A DNA stretch of 64,000 nucleotides, taken from contig JACTAT010000014.1 of the NCBI GenBank assembly GCA_014526335.1, positions 7,732,659 to 7,796,658 on the forward strand. The letters run 5' to 3'. Of this stretch, positions 12,090 through 23,196 are shown piece after piece; within the stretch, counting starts at the first letter, position 1, and each line of letters opens with the position of its first letter. Source of the stretch: Chrysaora quinquecirrha. Its lineage: Eukaryota; Cnidaria; Scyphozoa; Semaeostomeae; Pelagiidae. The translations under genes and the position numbers were made by a program. The notes under the pieces are model-generated. The model saw only the letters and a program-made list of their open reading frames with translations, ran no database searches and had not been told where the DNA came from.

Positions 12090-12458
12090 AGAGACTCAAT
12101 AAGCAACTAGGGCTGAACTGACCTTAACATTAAGCAACTTGAGGGCTCAATTGAACTACTGTAAGCAACTAAGAAGTCAAACAACCAAGCTTATTCTATT
12201 TCTTGTGTTAGGAAATTGTTCTTCGTTCTTATGTTTTGCATGTTGAAGTTCGTTAGCTAACGTTTTTCCACTTACTGTCTCTCAAAAGTCATGTTGTAGG
12301 CCTAACAGATGACGATTTTGACCCGCGAAATCAGGGGTGGTAAGTAGGCACAAAAATGTTAAGCAACGTTTAAGCAATTTTGAGGGCTGAAATTTCTAAA
12401 ATTTTAAGCAACTTTGAGGGCTGGACGAAAGTCAAGTTGCTTATTAAAAAAAGTGTAT
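12090..12458. mobile_element. MITE family D copy
   Basis: Left end CAATAAGCAACTAGGGCTGA; right end AAGTTGCTTATTAAAAAAAG. It contains AAGCAACTTGAGGGCTCAAT and TTAAGCAACTTTGAGGGCTG, matching the copy at 50749 in inverse orientation. Confidence 0.8.
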
Positions 12459-12674
12459 TGAATTTCTTGGCAGTCGTGTTGCATGTTGCATCAATTGTTG
12501 AATCGATCTTGAGAGGGCATTGAGACAAATACATAGAACGAAAAATTTGAACGCTTGAACATATGCCCCCTTTTTGTTAGGTTACTATGGTCACTTTAAC
12601 ATCAACAACGTCGATTAAATGGGCAATATAGACGTACCACGATGAAGTAGACTTCTCCCAAGTCCCTTACTTTC

Positions 12675-12815
12675 GCTCACATTGAATTGAATTGATCTCG
12701 CTGTTCTTCGCTTCAGTTTGAACGTTGAGCAATTCAATTCAATTTAATAAATCTATGAGCATCCTCAATTCAATCATAGTCAATGATTAAATTCAGTGGC
12801 AAAACTACGACTCAT
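12675..12815. repeat. family B repeat, long copy
   Basis: Contains CATTGAATTGAATTGATC, then CAGTTTGAACGTTGAGCAAT and TCAATTCAATTTAAT, ending AAACTACGACTCATG. The two AATTGAATTG arms face each other, so this copy looks like a small inverted-repeat element. Confidence 0.6.
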
Positions 12816-13487
12816 GTAATAACTCTAAAGACAGTTTGATTCTAATTCAAAACCGTCTGGTTCTGAACTGGAAAAAATCAATTTTCCCATCTCAATGAAA
12901 ACTGAAAACTCAAAAAAACCCATCTCTGGAAACAATCTTTGCAATACATATCACTTGAAAAGCTTATTCCAATGTACCACCATTAAAAAACCATAAATTT
13001 GATACAATCTCTCAATACAACCTTCCAAAGCATTTCCACAAGCTTTTATAAAATCATAATTCGCCTTCTTAGGTCTTCTTTGGAAATCGCGATCCCAAAT
13101 AAAGCGGTTTTCGGATACAAAAAGAATACTTTATGTTATTATCCAAGGCGCGTCAGTATAATCAAAATCAATAAATATAACTTTGTATTATCTGATTGCG
13201 AAATATGCTGAATATTGACTTATTTCGCGTTTTGAGAAATCACTTTTCACTTGAATGACGTCATACATTAATAACTTAGTAGCAAACTATTATTACAAAT
13301 GAAGACAATGCTAACAATTTGATTGGTTGAACGACAATAGGCTTTTATTGCATTCTTTTCCTGCTTTTTCTCAGACAGATTTCTTGGTATAACTTTAATT
13401 CAAAACTTCCCAAAAAATCTGCCAATCAATACAGTATGCTCTACTACCATATCTTCCCTTATTTTAATTTTCACGGAAAATAACTTT

Positions 13488-14905
13488 ACGAGAATTCGCC
13501 GTTACGAGTTATCTAGCAACCGAATCGGCAAAAAATGCCTGTTAAATCTTAAACTCACTAGCCAACATAAAACTTGCATGTGTAATGGGTATTCCACAAG
13601 GATTGGTATTCCACGAAACAATTTAGCTTCGAAACTCGAAATTCTTATCTTGATAGTAAGAAAATGAATCATTATGCACTTACGAGAATTCGACGTTACA
13701 TGCAATCCAGCAACAGAAACAACCAGCGAAAATGGCTTTACGCTTACAAGCGAGCCCAAAACTAGCATGTGTAATCTAACAACACTGGTATTCCACAAAT
13801 CAATATTAATCTTCGAAAAACGAAATTTCTTGATAGTAAAAAAATGAATTACACACACTTACGAGAATTCGACGTTACGAGCAATCCAGTAACCGAAACA
13901 ACCAGCGAAATTAAACTTACTAGATAACCCAAAACTAGCATGTGTAATCTAACAACATTCGTATTCCACAAATCAATATTTAGCTTCGAAAACGAAATTC
14001 TAGATAGTAAAAAAAGACATCAAATGCACTTACGAGAATTCGACGTAACGAGCAATCCAGCAACGCAAACAACCAGCGAAAAATGCCTTTTAACTTACAC
14101 GCTAGCCCAGAACTAGCACTTGTAATCTAACAACATTGGCATTACCCAAATCAATATTTAGCTTCGAAACTCGACATTTCTTGATAGTAAAAAAAATTTA
14201 TCACATACACTTACAAGAATTCGACGCAATGAGCAATTCAGCAACAGAAACAACCAGCAAAAACGACTTCAAACTTACTAGCTAGCTCAAAACTAGCATG
14301 TGTAATCTAACAACATTGGCATTACCCAAATCAATATTTAGCTTCGAAACTCGAAATTTCTTGATAGTAAAAAAACTTATCACATACACTTACGAGAATT
14401 CGACGCAATGAGCAATTCAGCAACAGAGACAACCAGCGAAAATGACTTTAAACTTACAAGCGAGCCCAAAACTAGCATGTGCAATCTAACAACATTGGCA
14501 TTACCCAAATCAATATTTAGCTTCGAAACTCGAAATTTCTTGATAGTAAAAAAACTTATCACATACACTTACGAGAATTCGACGCAATGAGCAATTCAGC
14601 AACAGAGACAACCAGCGAAAATGACTTTAAACTTACAAGCGAGCCCAAAACTAGCATGTGCAATCTAACAACATTGGCATTACACAAATCAATATTTAGC
14701 TTCGAAACTCGAAATTTCTTGATAGTAAAAAAATTTATTACATACACTTACGAGAATTCGACGCAATGAGCAATTCAGCAACAGAAACAACCAGCGAAAA
14801 ACGACTTCAAACTTACTAGCTAGCCCAAAACTAGCATGTGCAATCTAACAACATTGGCATTACACAAATCAATATTTAGCTTCGAAACTCGAAATTTCTT
14901 TACGT
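13488..14905. repeat. satellite-like tandem array, about 179-bp unit, 8 copies
   Basis: Each unit begins near ACGAGAATTCGACG; starts fall at 13488, 13682, 13861, 14032, 14213, 14392, 14571 and 14750. The last three units are nearly identical, earlier ones diverge more, as expected for expansion at one edge. Conserved blocks: CAGCAACAGAAACAACCAGC, AAAACTAGCATGTG and AATCAATATTTAGCTTCGAA. 179 is not a multiple of 3 and the short open frames break at every unit border, so it is not coding. Confidence 0.95.
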
Positions 14906-15194
14906 ATAAAATGGGCTGCTCCAGTTTCGATAGGACTAGACTGAAGTTAATGTTGGGAAAATTCAAAAGCTGAGATGAATAATTTATGGTTGGATAAAGC
15001 TAATCCCATCTGCTTTTCTTTTATTTGGGAGCCTAAATGTAAACATGGCCGCAATGATTGAGGATAAGGACACAGCTGGTGGGTTTACTAACGATGGCTG
15101 AGTCACAACTGGCTGAGATATTGGTAAAAAACCCATAAAATATCAAATATGCTGACTTTGAATAAAACAGCACATGTGTTATGCGAATTCGTGT

Positions 15195-15760
15195 AACCGT
15201 GTGGTCGGCTCAAGATCGGCAAGGTCTTTGGTTCGAATCCCTTCAGAACCACCTTTCGACTAGTCCGACTTCTCGCCAAACCTGTAGTACCATAGTCCCA
15301 TTGTACCGCATTTGAATCCGTGTATGTAGTACCTGTACTACCACACGTGGTACCATTTGTAGTATCCGTAATACAACCATACCGTTGTTACACCAGTCCC
15401 GTAGCACAGTACCACATTTCACAAGTAGTACCACTTTTCACCGATTGCGTAGTACCACAGACCACAGTCCCATTTGCATTCGTGTAGTACCCGTAGTACC
15501 AGTAGCACCCCCTCCCAATACCCATACCGTAGCAACGCCAATCTCTTAGGAACCACATTTCACCGATCCCGTCGGAACAGCTTTTCACAAGCCTGTAGTC
15601 GACTCAGATATTCATCTTAAAGGCCGGTAAATGAGTAGCTACAAAGGGTATTCATTCTACAATACTAGTCTGGAGGCACAAACTGCAGGTCCACATCAGC
15701 TGTATAGCTGCCAAACCCCTGACCTGCGTCAAAAAATAAAGCAGCCTGGTTGCTTGTTTG
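15195..15760 (+). mobile_element. SINE family S2 copy with an internal expansion
   Basis: A tRNA-like head (TGGTCGGCTCAAGATCGGCA, box B GGTTCGAATCCC) at 15195-15252 and a body at about 15555-15760 match the compact copy at 59058-59300. Between them lie about 300 bp of degenerate GTAGTACCA-type repeats absent from the other copies. Confidence 0.7.
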
Positions 15761-16518
15761 GGACCCTATCACACCAATTACCACACTAGTTTACCACAAG
15801 TATACCACACTAATTGGCTACTGTAGAACTTTCTCAGAATAGCGGTGTAAGGAAAGCCACATTATGAAGTCGATGATTGACAGGAAAATTTCCATAACAC
15901 AGCTACGACCCTGACATGCTCTCTGAGCTTAGAAATCGAAATAAAACCTGACCAGCATGTTAGCCATGTTATAATTAATAATACATGGGAAATTACGGCT
16001 TCCAATTAATTAGCATTACAACAGACCAGGCAGGATCTATAAACATAAGCAGGGCAACGAATAATACACTCAGCAGTTATCAGAATATAACATGGCTTTA
16101 GATGAGGATATATTACTGTTATTCACCCACACGAGTAATTCGACCTCATGTTCTAAGTACCTCGTACTGTGTCTTTTAATCCTGCGCTTATATTTCTCCT
16201 CGCTATGAGCCATGCTATCCGCTGGCGTATCAGAAAAACAAGTTGGACTAGCCTCTATCTGATGACATGGCCTCGTTCCAAGAACAAATCACCTCATAAA
16301 TCTGGAATTCCTTCTGGCTTCGACAGCCGTTGGCTTATGTGCCCAAAAACACTACTCAGATGGCCAGACAGTTTTGTTAAATTGTCTCGCCCAAAGTAAT
16401 AAATCGAGTTCATAAGTGCTAGGATGTTCTGACACAAGGGTAGTCGAATTTTTTAAAAACATTGTGAACCCAGAACTCCTCCTCAGGAAGGTAAATTCAC
16501 ACACAGGTAGGTGTCTGC

Positions 16519-16625
16519 CAAGCAACAACAACAGTAAAACTAGAAAACAACAGCAACAACAAAAGAACAACAACAGCAACACATTATCTAAGCAACAACA
16601 ACAGCAACAACAGCAACAACAAAGA
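16519..16625 (+). repeat. (CAA/CAG)n microsatellite
   Basis: Runs of AACAACAACAG with interruptions (AGCAACAACAACAG); reads as Gln/Asn on the plus strand. No flanking gene supports translation. Confidence 0.92.
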
Positions 16626-17956
16626 TTGAAAACTTATAAAGTATTGTAGTTCCATCGAATAGGCCACTAACAGCAGCGAGAGGAATTAAATGAATCGATC
16701 TGCAATGCGATGTAATATGAATTTTCTCTAAAGCACTTACCACCTAAGCGAAGCAAAATAGGCAACGAAACTCCCCAAGTGTTCGTACGAAAGAATCTTT
16801 AATATTTCTTCTATTGCCCAGAGGTACTAAGTATATTCAAATAAGGAAAAAGATTGTCCCAAAAAAGCAAAAGATAGAACAAAATTGCTTGCACCTGGCC
16901 AAAGTTGTGATGTGGACCATATGTAAACGTGTGAGAAAGTTTCGGAACAGACCTTAAAAGAAATCAAATTGGATTCGACCGATAATGAGATGAACGAAAG
17001 CAAAGCCCCGTCGTAAAAGGATTTCATGCTAGAACGATACATGGAATTAGACAATGCAACGCTACAAAACATAACTCAAGCTCTACACCTTTCGAAATAA
17101 CTAGAATAAAACACATCACGCAAATACAGCAATTTGTAAGATTAAGATTAAGATAATGGGACAGAAAGTAAAGGGGCTTGTGCTAGAATGTCATGGCATC
17201 TTTACACTAGGTCCTTTGTCAATTATGCAAACTGGGGAGCTAAAGCAGGGTGAGTTGGGGGTACTGGATGACTACAAACGACCTCTGATAATGTCTGAAC
17301 TACAGTGACTTTATTTCGTAAGCTTTATAAAGATTTGCCTTTCTGGTTAAAATTAACTTACAGGAACGTTCTCATTTCTTTGAATTTACAATATTAATTT
17401 CTGCACTATAGCTAGAACAGCATATAATATTTCATCGATTCTTAACAATTCCGATGTGGATTTTCCGGTCATTTCAGCTTCGAACCGCTTATACAGCCAT
17501 GGCTTGTGCACAGAATAAAAATTATAATTTGAAGCTTGTGTTTCGTTCTGTTCATTGTTATTCACAAGAATCAATGTAATTTTAATGACAAGACATCATC
17601 GGCTTAAAAAGATTGCTATCTGGAGATGAATTTCTATTGCAACAGAAAAAGTTTCTATTGAAATTTCAACACATTGTTGGTTTTAGATGTCTGTGAAAAA
17701 TAGCACATTGCAACTGCAAATAAATGTAGGGCTTAGATGGGTTTGTCAATTAGCTACTTCACATATCTTTAAGGGAGTCTGGTTAGAATAGGTCCAATCA
17801 ATGTTTAAGGTTGTATATATGATCTGAAGGAGAAGATAGATTCGTTATTAGAAGCTAACGCATGATAGTAGTATAATAATTATTTACTGTTAGTGCTACG
17901 ATAGTGATAATTCACTAATTCATACTAACATTGAGCAACCTCAGAGATTGCATTCG

Positions 17957-18467
17957 CTATGACTTATTGCAATATGAGCAAGCGCATTTATTGTTTAGAA
18001 ACCAATTTTTCGTAAAACTTTTAAACTGTTTTATATTTTGGGCTGATTTAGTTTCAGCAGGAAGGGCGTTCCAGATTTTTGGTCCCTGGAAACATAAAGA
18101 ATTTATACCGTAAGCGGTTGTTCTAACTTTTGGTATTTGTAGAGGGTTCGTTCTGCGGAGATCGTGGTCTACTCGCTTTGGTATAAAATAATCCCCTCAT
18201 AAATACAGGATTAAGATTATTTAAAGTCTTGTAGATTTCTAATGCTAGAAGCCTGATCGATTGAATATGGATGGTAGTTTCATTGCATTTTGTAAGCAAG
18301 ATTTCATACGAGGAAGTATAGTCTGAGTATGCTAAGCGTAAAGCTCTTTCATTTATTTTTTCAAGTTTATCTTGGCAACTCTTGTTACATAGCATCCATA
18401 TCAATGGGCAATAGTTAAAATGACATAGTATGAAAGAATGATGAATTAAGAAGCTACAGATACTCAT
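17957..18467 (-). mobile_element. 5'-truncated non-LTR retrotransposon (LINE) reverse transcriptase tail
   Basis: Minus-strand peptide FNYCPLIWMLCNKSCQDKL, then INERALRLAYSDYTSSYEIL, is the familiar C-terminal part of Jockey/CR1-type reverse transcriptases (usual form HFNYCPLVWMF ... NERALRLVYNDYTSSFEELL). One base too many near AAAGCGAG (about 18178) shifts the frame; after it the match goes on as RTTAYGINSLCFQGPKIWNA and ends NKCACSYCNKS with a stop at 17957. No upstream RT motifs are found, so the copy is 5'-truncated as is normal for LINEs, and dead. Confidence 0.88.
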
Positions 18468-18937
18468 TCAACCAGCGTCTTCAGAGAAAATCTTTAAGAA
18501 AAGCACTTATCCAGAATAGCTACAATTTCAGGAAAAGATACAAATTCACAGAAAGCTATACAATAAGTAAGTGAGGTTACTCTTTCAGGTTGCTCTATAG
18601 ATACAACAACAAAATCTATATCATTATTAAAGACATCGTGTGCTTCCAGAGCCAGGAAAAAGTTACGGTCACACGGTCATTGACCGGAGGAAGGTCAACC
18701 AGAACAAAAGAAAATCTGATGCCACACCTAAAACGGGCCTATTTTTCATTGTTTTGCGAGGAAGGTTTTCAGCTAGGGGTATTTTTGTCTGGAGGAAGGT
18801 AGAACACTTTTCTGGACTCTGTGTGCTTCATCGTGTAAGGTATTTCGAAAGCTCTCGATTGAAGTATAGCTGAAAAAAGTCAGGGAAAGCTCTGGGCTCG
18901 ACAGAAAAATATATACCAATACCAAGTAGGTAAAGCA

Positions 18938-19042
18938 ATTGAGACCTCGACCCAGCCTGTGACGCTACCGTAGCATGGGCTCGAACCCGACCTCGCTGAG
19001 ATCCTGACACCGCGAGCCAGCTAGGCCATGACAACACAGCAC
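18938..19042 (-). mobile_element. SINE family S1 copy
   Basis: On the minus strand: TGGCCTAGCTGGCTCGCGG, GGGTTCGAGCCCATGCTACG, GTAGCGTCACAGGCTGGGTC. The head includes plausible pol III boxes A and B. Confidence 0.75.
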
Positions 19043-19334
19043 CTTATAGTAAACCAGGTTATCACAGTTCAAATAAGAGACGCTTAAGAAGCCACAAGCT
19101 CAATAACTGTAGCTACAAGTTTAGGAAGAAAAGTGAATGTTCAGTATGAAAGCTATGGGCTACAAGGTTATCAGTTCAGTGTTCCTGCAGGTTCATTCAA
19201 AGAAAGCTAACGAATATCAAACTACATTGGTTTAACGAGAAAAGGTACAGAGTGAATGAAGAACAAACAATTCTACTGAGAAGCCAATTTGGCTATACCA
19301 GGCAACTATTAGTAAACCAGACTCATAAGTCCCA

Positions 19335-19500
19335 CTCTTCGCAAACAACATCGGCAGCCTTAATCAACAGCAAAAACCGTTTATACGAAAAATCGAGTTG
19401 GATGGCCTAATGCTCAGAGTGGCCTAATTGATCTTAGCGACCTATCTATATCAGATTGGCCTAAGACTGAAAACTCCGGCTCGTGGAATAAGCATATTAT
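19335..19500 (+). repeat. family G repeat
   Basis: Shares CCCACTCTTCGCAAAC, TTGGATGGCCTAATGCTCAG and GCGACCTATCTATATCAGAT with 29855-30050; two copies only in this window. Confidence 0.8.
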
Positions 19501-20139
19501 TAAACTCCGAGTTCGGAGCCCAGTATGAAAAAGGACTTTTCCAATCTCTTTGATCACTTTCTTTAAACATATAGAAACATGTGCAAATAAAACTTTTCTG
19601 TAGAGCTACATGTTGTAATAGGTAAAAGCTCTATTCAATTACACTTATAAACATGACTTAGCAACACCTGCATATGTTTTTGAAATGACAGTCTTACTAA
19701 CCAAAAGCTGCGCATGTTAGTGCATTCCCAAAGACAACTCAATTAGTCGATCATGACCCCCGGCTGCTCAGCCATGAGGGGGAGGGACTGAAATATTTTG
19801 TCCTATTATTCATTCCAATTCAAAATCGCACAGCAAATGAATACTTCCTCCTGGGTATCAATCGACTCTGATGAGCCAGCACGAAAAAGAAAAAAGTCTT
19901 AGGGGGTGAATTATGAATATGTAGCAGGTACATAATCGTTTAAGCTTGTTCCAGACAGAATAAAACCAACAATGTGTGCATCAAAATCAACGACTAGGCC
20001 CAGTTCCCCATAATAAAATAAATATTTTTTTCGCCGTGTACAACAAGGCCACCGAAACCTCAATGAACAGTTTACTGCAATATACTTCAACAGACTGCGT
20101 TATGGCAGTACAATGTGATACACTTTTCTCATACTTAAA

Positions 20140-20860
20140 TATACTTAAACAATACCGACAATACAATACAAGATATCACCACACACCACTTTACTCTACT
20201 ATATAATACCACATCATATTATACCATACCATACCACATCATGCCATAAGATTTAAATACATAGCAATACCATACCATACAACCTCATACCATACCATAG
20301 ACCAAGCATACCATATCATATCATACAATAACATACCACATTTTACCATATAATACCATATTATACCATACCACACTACATTATACCATACCATACCATA
20401 CCATACGACACCATATCATACCATACCATACCATACCATACCATACCATACCATGCCAAACCATACCATACCATACTATACCATACCATACCATACCATA
20501 CAACCTCATACCATACCATAGGCCAAACATACCATGTCATATCATACCATACCATACTATATTGCACCATATCATACCATACAATAGCATACAACATTTT
20601 ACCATACAACGCCATATTATACCATTCCACACTACATTATACCATACCATACCATACCATACAATACCACGCCATATCATACCATACCATACCATACAAT
20701 ATCACGCCATATCATACCATACCATACCGTACCATGCCATGCCATCAAATGCCATAACATACCATACCATACGATACCATACTATACTATACCGTACCAT
20801 ACCATACCGTACCATACCATGCCATACTATACCATACCATACCATGTCATACAATACCAG
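20140..20860 (+). repeat. (CCATA)n pentanucleotide array
   Basis: About 700 bp of CCATA repeats with point changes and one duplicated internal block (CCATACAACCTCATACC at about 20275 and 20495). Open frames of 84-109 codons on both strands are made only of Tyr/Trp/Met/Val or His/Ile/Pro/Tyr codons and are artefacts of the repeat. Confidence 0.97.
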
Positions 20861-21182
20861 ATTGTCACTTTACTATGCTATTCTACGCTAAACCTTAAAT
20901 ATTGCTATTTACTATAAATAACTCCCCGAATGTATCACGATGTATCAAGGTATGTAGGAACACTCACAACTAGAGCATCTAGAATTTATCCTGCTGTAAA
21001 CACACCGAGTTACAATGCAAAATCGATCACAAACTGCGTTGCCTAAAAGCTTCGGCACACATCAGCACTTCATGAACAGCACGTGTCTTTTGTAATACGG
21101 CATCTCTTTCCAAGACGAGTATGAAACACACCCCCCCTCCCAATTCAAAGGCATTGAGTTAAAATCAAGAATACTAAGTTAC

Positions 21183-21374
21183 CTGATCAGTGCATTTGTA
21201 GAAATTTCTCGCCATTTCTAGCAATTCCTTTTTGGTTCTTATCCTCGTTGTAAAATCATTCAGTTCAGTTTCAAATTGAGATGATAAGTTTGATATTTCT
21301 TCAGGATCGCACTCTTTGGATTCGAAATACCTCTGGGCAGAGTCGGTCAGCTGCTTTCCTTTGGTGTAGATCTC
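21183..21374 (-). CDS. trio: TRIO exon: spectrin-repeat segment (192-bp type)
   Basis: This exon has 64 codons, phase 0 at both ends. It carries the block ESKECDPEEISNLSSQFE, which matches TRIO QTGECDPEEIYQAAHQLE almost word for word at ECDPEEI, and ends RTKKELLEMARNFYKCTDQ (TRIO EQRKILLDMSVSFHTHVKE). The donor is GTAACT. It is the cleanest of the four 192-bp exons and the best template for judging the frameshifted 191-bp exon at 30937. Confidence 0.94.
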
Positions 21375-21714
21375 CTTCAAAAGACAATTGGGTATAAGAC
21401 TTTAAGTTGCAGTTAAATCAAGAGATTTTGATAATGACATCCTAATAAGTAGTAAATATGGTAGTAAGGGATGCTTGTGTAGGTTGGCGAAAAACAATTT
21501 AAGGATATGATCACCCCTGATCAACTGTTAAAGTACAAATAATACGATAGAAATCTTTTTAATGACTTCACAATCTGGAGTATGGAAACGCAAGGGTGTA
21601 GGGTACGAACAAGGAAACTCTAGCTAGAAATATCTTAGAATTACTAGTTAAGATAGGGAGCCTGTTGCTGTGTAAGCAAGAGTGTTGGGGATGTCTAAGA
21701 TGATCAGGATGAAG

Positions 21715-21752
21715 CCACTGATGATGATGTTGATGATAATGATGATGATGAT

Positions 21753-21787
<35 letters not shown>

Positions 21788-22435
21788 AATGATGATGATG
21801 CTGGCGATGATGTTAATGATGCTGGTGATGATGATGATGATGATGGCGATTACCGATCATGATTGGTATGATGATTATCACTGATGAAATATGGTGATGA
21901 TGATGACGGTGATGAAGATGATAATGGTGATTGATGATGATGCTGATGATGATGATTACAAAGGTGACGTTGATGATGTGATGATGATGAAGATAATGAT
22001 AACGATAATGATGATGATAATGATGACGCTGATGATGATGATGATGATGCTGGCGATGATGTTGATGATGCTGGTGATGATGATGATGATGCTGGTGATG
22101 ATGATGATGATGATGGCGATTGACGATCATGATTGGTATGATGATTATCACTGATGAAATATGGTGATGATGATGACGGTGATGAAGATGATAACGATGA
22201 TTGATGATGATGCTGATGATGATGATTACAAAGGTGACGTTGATGGTGTGATGATGATGAAGATGATGATAACGATGATGATGATGATAATGATGACGCT
22301 GATGATGATGATGACAAAGGTGACGTTGATGAAGTGGTGATAATGATGATGATGATGACGATGATGACGATGTGATGATGATGGTCATGATGACGCTATC
22401 GTAGATAATTATGATGATGACGACGATGAGCACCA
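21715..22435 (+). repeat. (ATG)n array with a 270-bp higher-order repeat
   Basis: Mostly GATGAT with variant triplets. The block GATCATGATTGGTATGATGA at about 21856 recurs at about 22126, each followed by TTATCACTGATGAAATATGG and later ATTACAAAGGTGACGTTGAT, so a 270-bp unit has duplicated inside the microsatellite. Confidence 0.95.
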
Positions 22436-23079
22436 CAACGTTAATTCACCAATGATCAACGTACCCCGTTTACTTATGAAAGGAGAAAACGAGCTAATAT
22501 CTGAAGGGTCCCTCTTACTAAAAATTCTCAGCCAAGGAAACTATAATTAATTCATTAAATTCAATTAGCTACTTTAACAATTCTTTATTTTCTTTAGAGA
22601 AGGGAAATCTTAATGAATCTAAATAACAACTTAATGAATTTTTATTGGCCTCGTTAAAAGTTTATAACTGTTTAAATCTTTGAAAACTATCACGTTAATA
22701 ATAACACCTATATTATAACGGAAAACCTGGATCATGAATCTTTAGTTGGGAAACCGAATCCCGGACACTGGGTAGCAAGATCCTCACAAGGGTCACTCAA
22801 GTCAATTTAAGAGCCTTAAAGATGAAAATATGATGTGCTCTAAATCGAGGGACGAGTCACAAGGTTCTCAAAAGGTAGACATTACACCCCCTCATGGAAA
22901 CCTCTTGGAAATCCTTTTGTTTTAGTGAAAATTTCGTACACCATTTAAAAGAGTTAAATGCCTCTAAATGATACTCGAGGGGGGACGTGGGACCTTTATG
23001 ACTGATTCCTTGATCCTGTCGTTGGACATACAGATATTCTGGTAATTTTGCATCGCAACAGTTATACCTTGCTCATTTC

Positions 23080-23196
23080 AAACATGTTTCAAGATGCCTG
23101 ACGAGAAATGTTTTACGGTTTGGCCCAACGGTAAAACATTTTCTTAGAAGCAAATGTCGTATGATTGACAATGTTTGATAGCTAGGCCAGGCCATA
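23080..23196. mobile_element. MITE family A, partial copy
   Basis: TTTCAAGATGCCTGACGAG, TTTGGCCCAACGGTAAAACA and ACAATGTTTGATAGCTAGGC identify one half of the family A palindrome. Confidence 0.6.

Larger units (their letters stand above)
11229..21182. other. TRIO intron (10 kb), repeat-dense
   Basis: It holds a family D MITE (12090), a family B repeat (12675), a 179-bp satellite (13488-14905), an expanded S2 SINE (15195-15760), a CAA/CAG microsatellite (16519), a LINE tail (17957-18467), an S1 SINE (18938), a family G repeat (19335) and a 700-bp pentanucleotide array (20140). No host exon was recognised. Confidence 0.6.

Noticed and set aside
14380..14769. Repeated 60-62-codon frames on both strands
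   Set aside because: They repeat with the 179-bp satellite, and the unit length is not a multiple of three, so no continuous protein can form.
13488..14905. CRISPR-like array
   Set aside because: Units are whole 179-bp tandem copies with no unique spacers, in an animal intron.
20376..20891. Open frames of 84 and 109 codons on opposite strands
   Set aside because: Made only by the CCATA repeat; composition is Tyr/Trp/Met/Val or His/Ile/Pro/Tyr and both strands are open at once.
21813..22436. A 207-codon His/Ser/Ile frame and overlapping frames
   Set aside because: Translation of an ATG microsatellite, not a His-rich protein gene.
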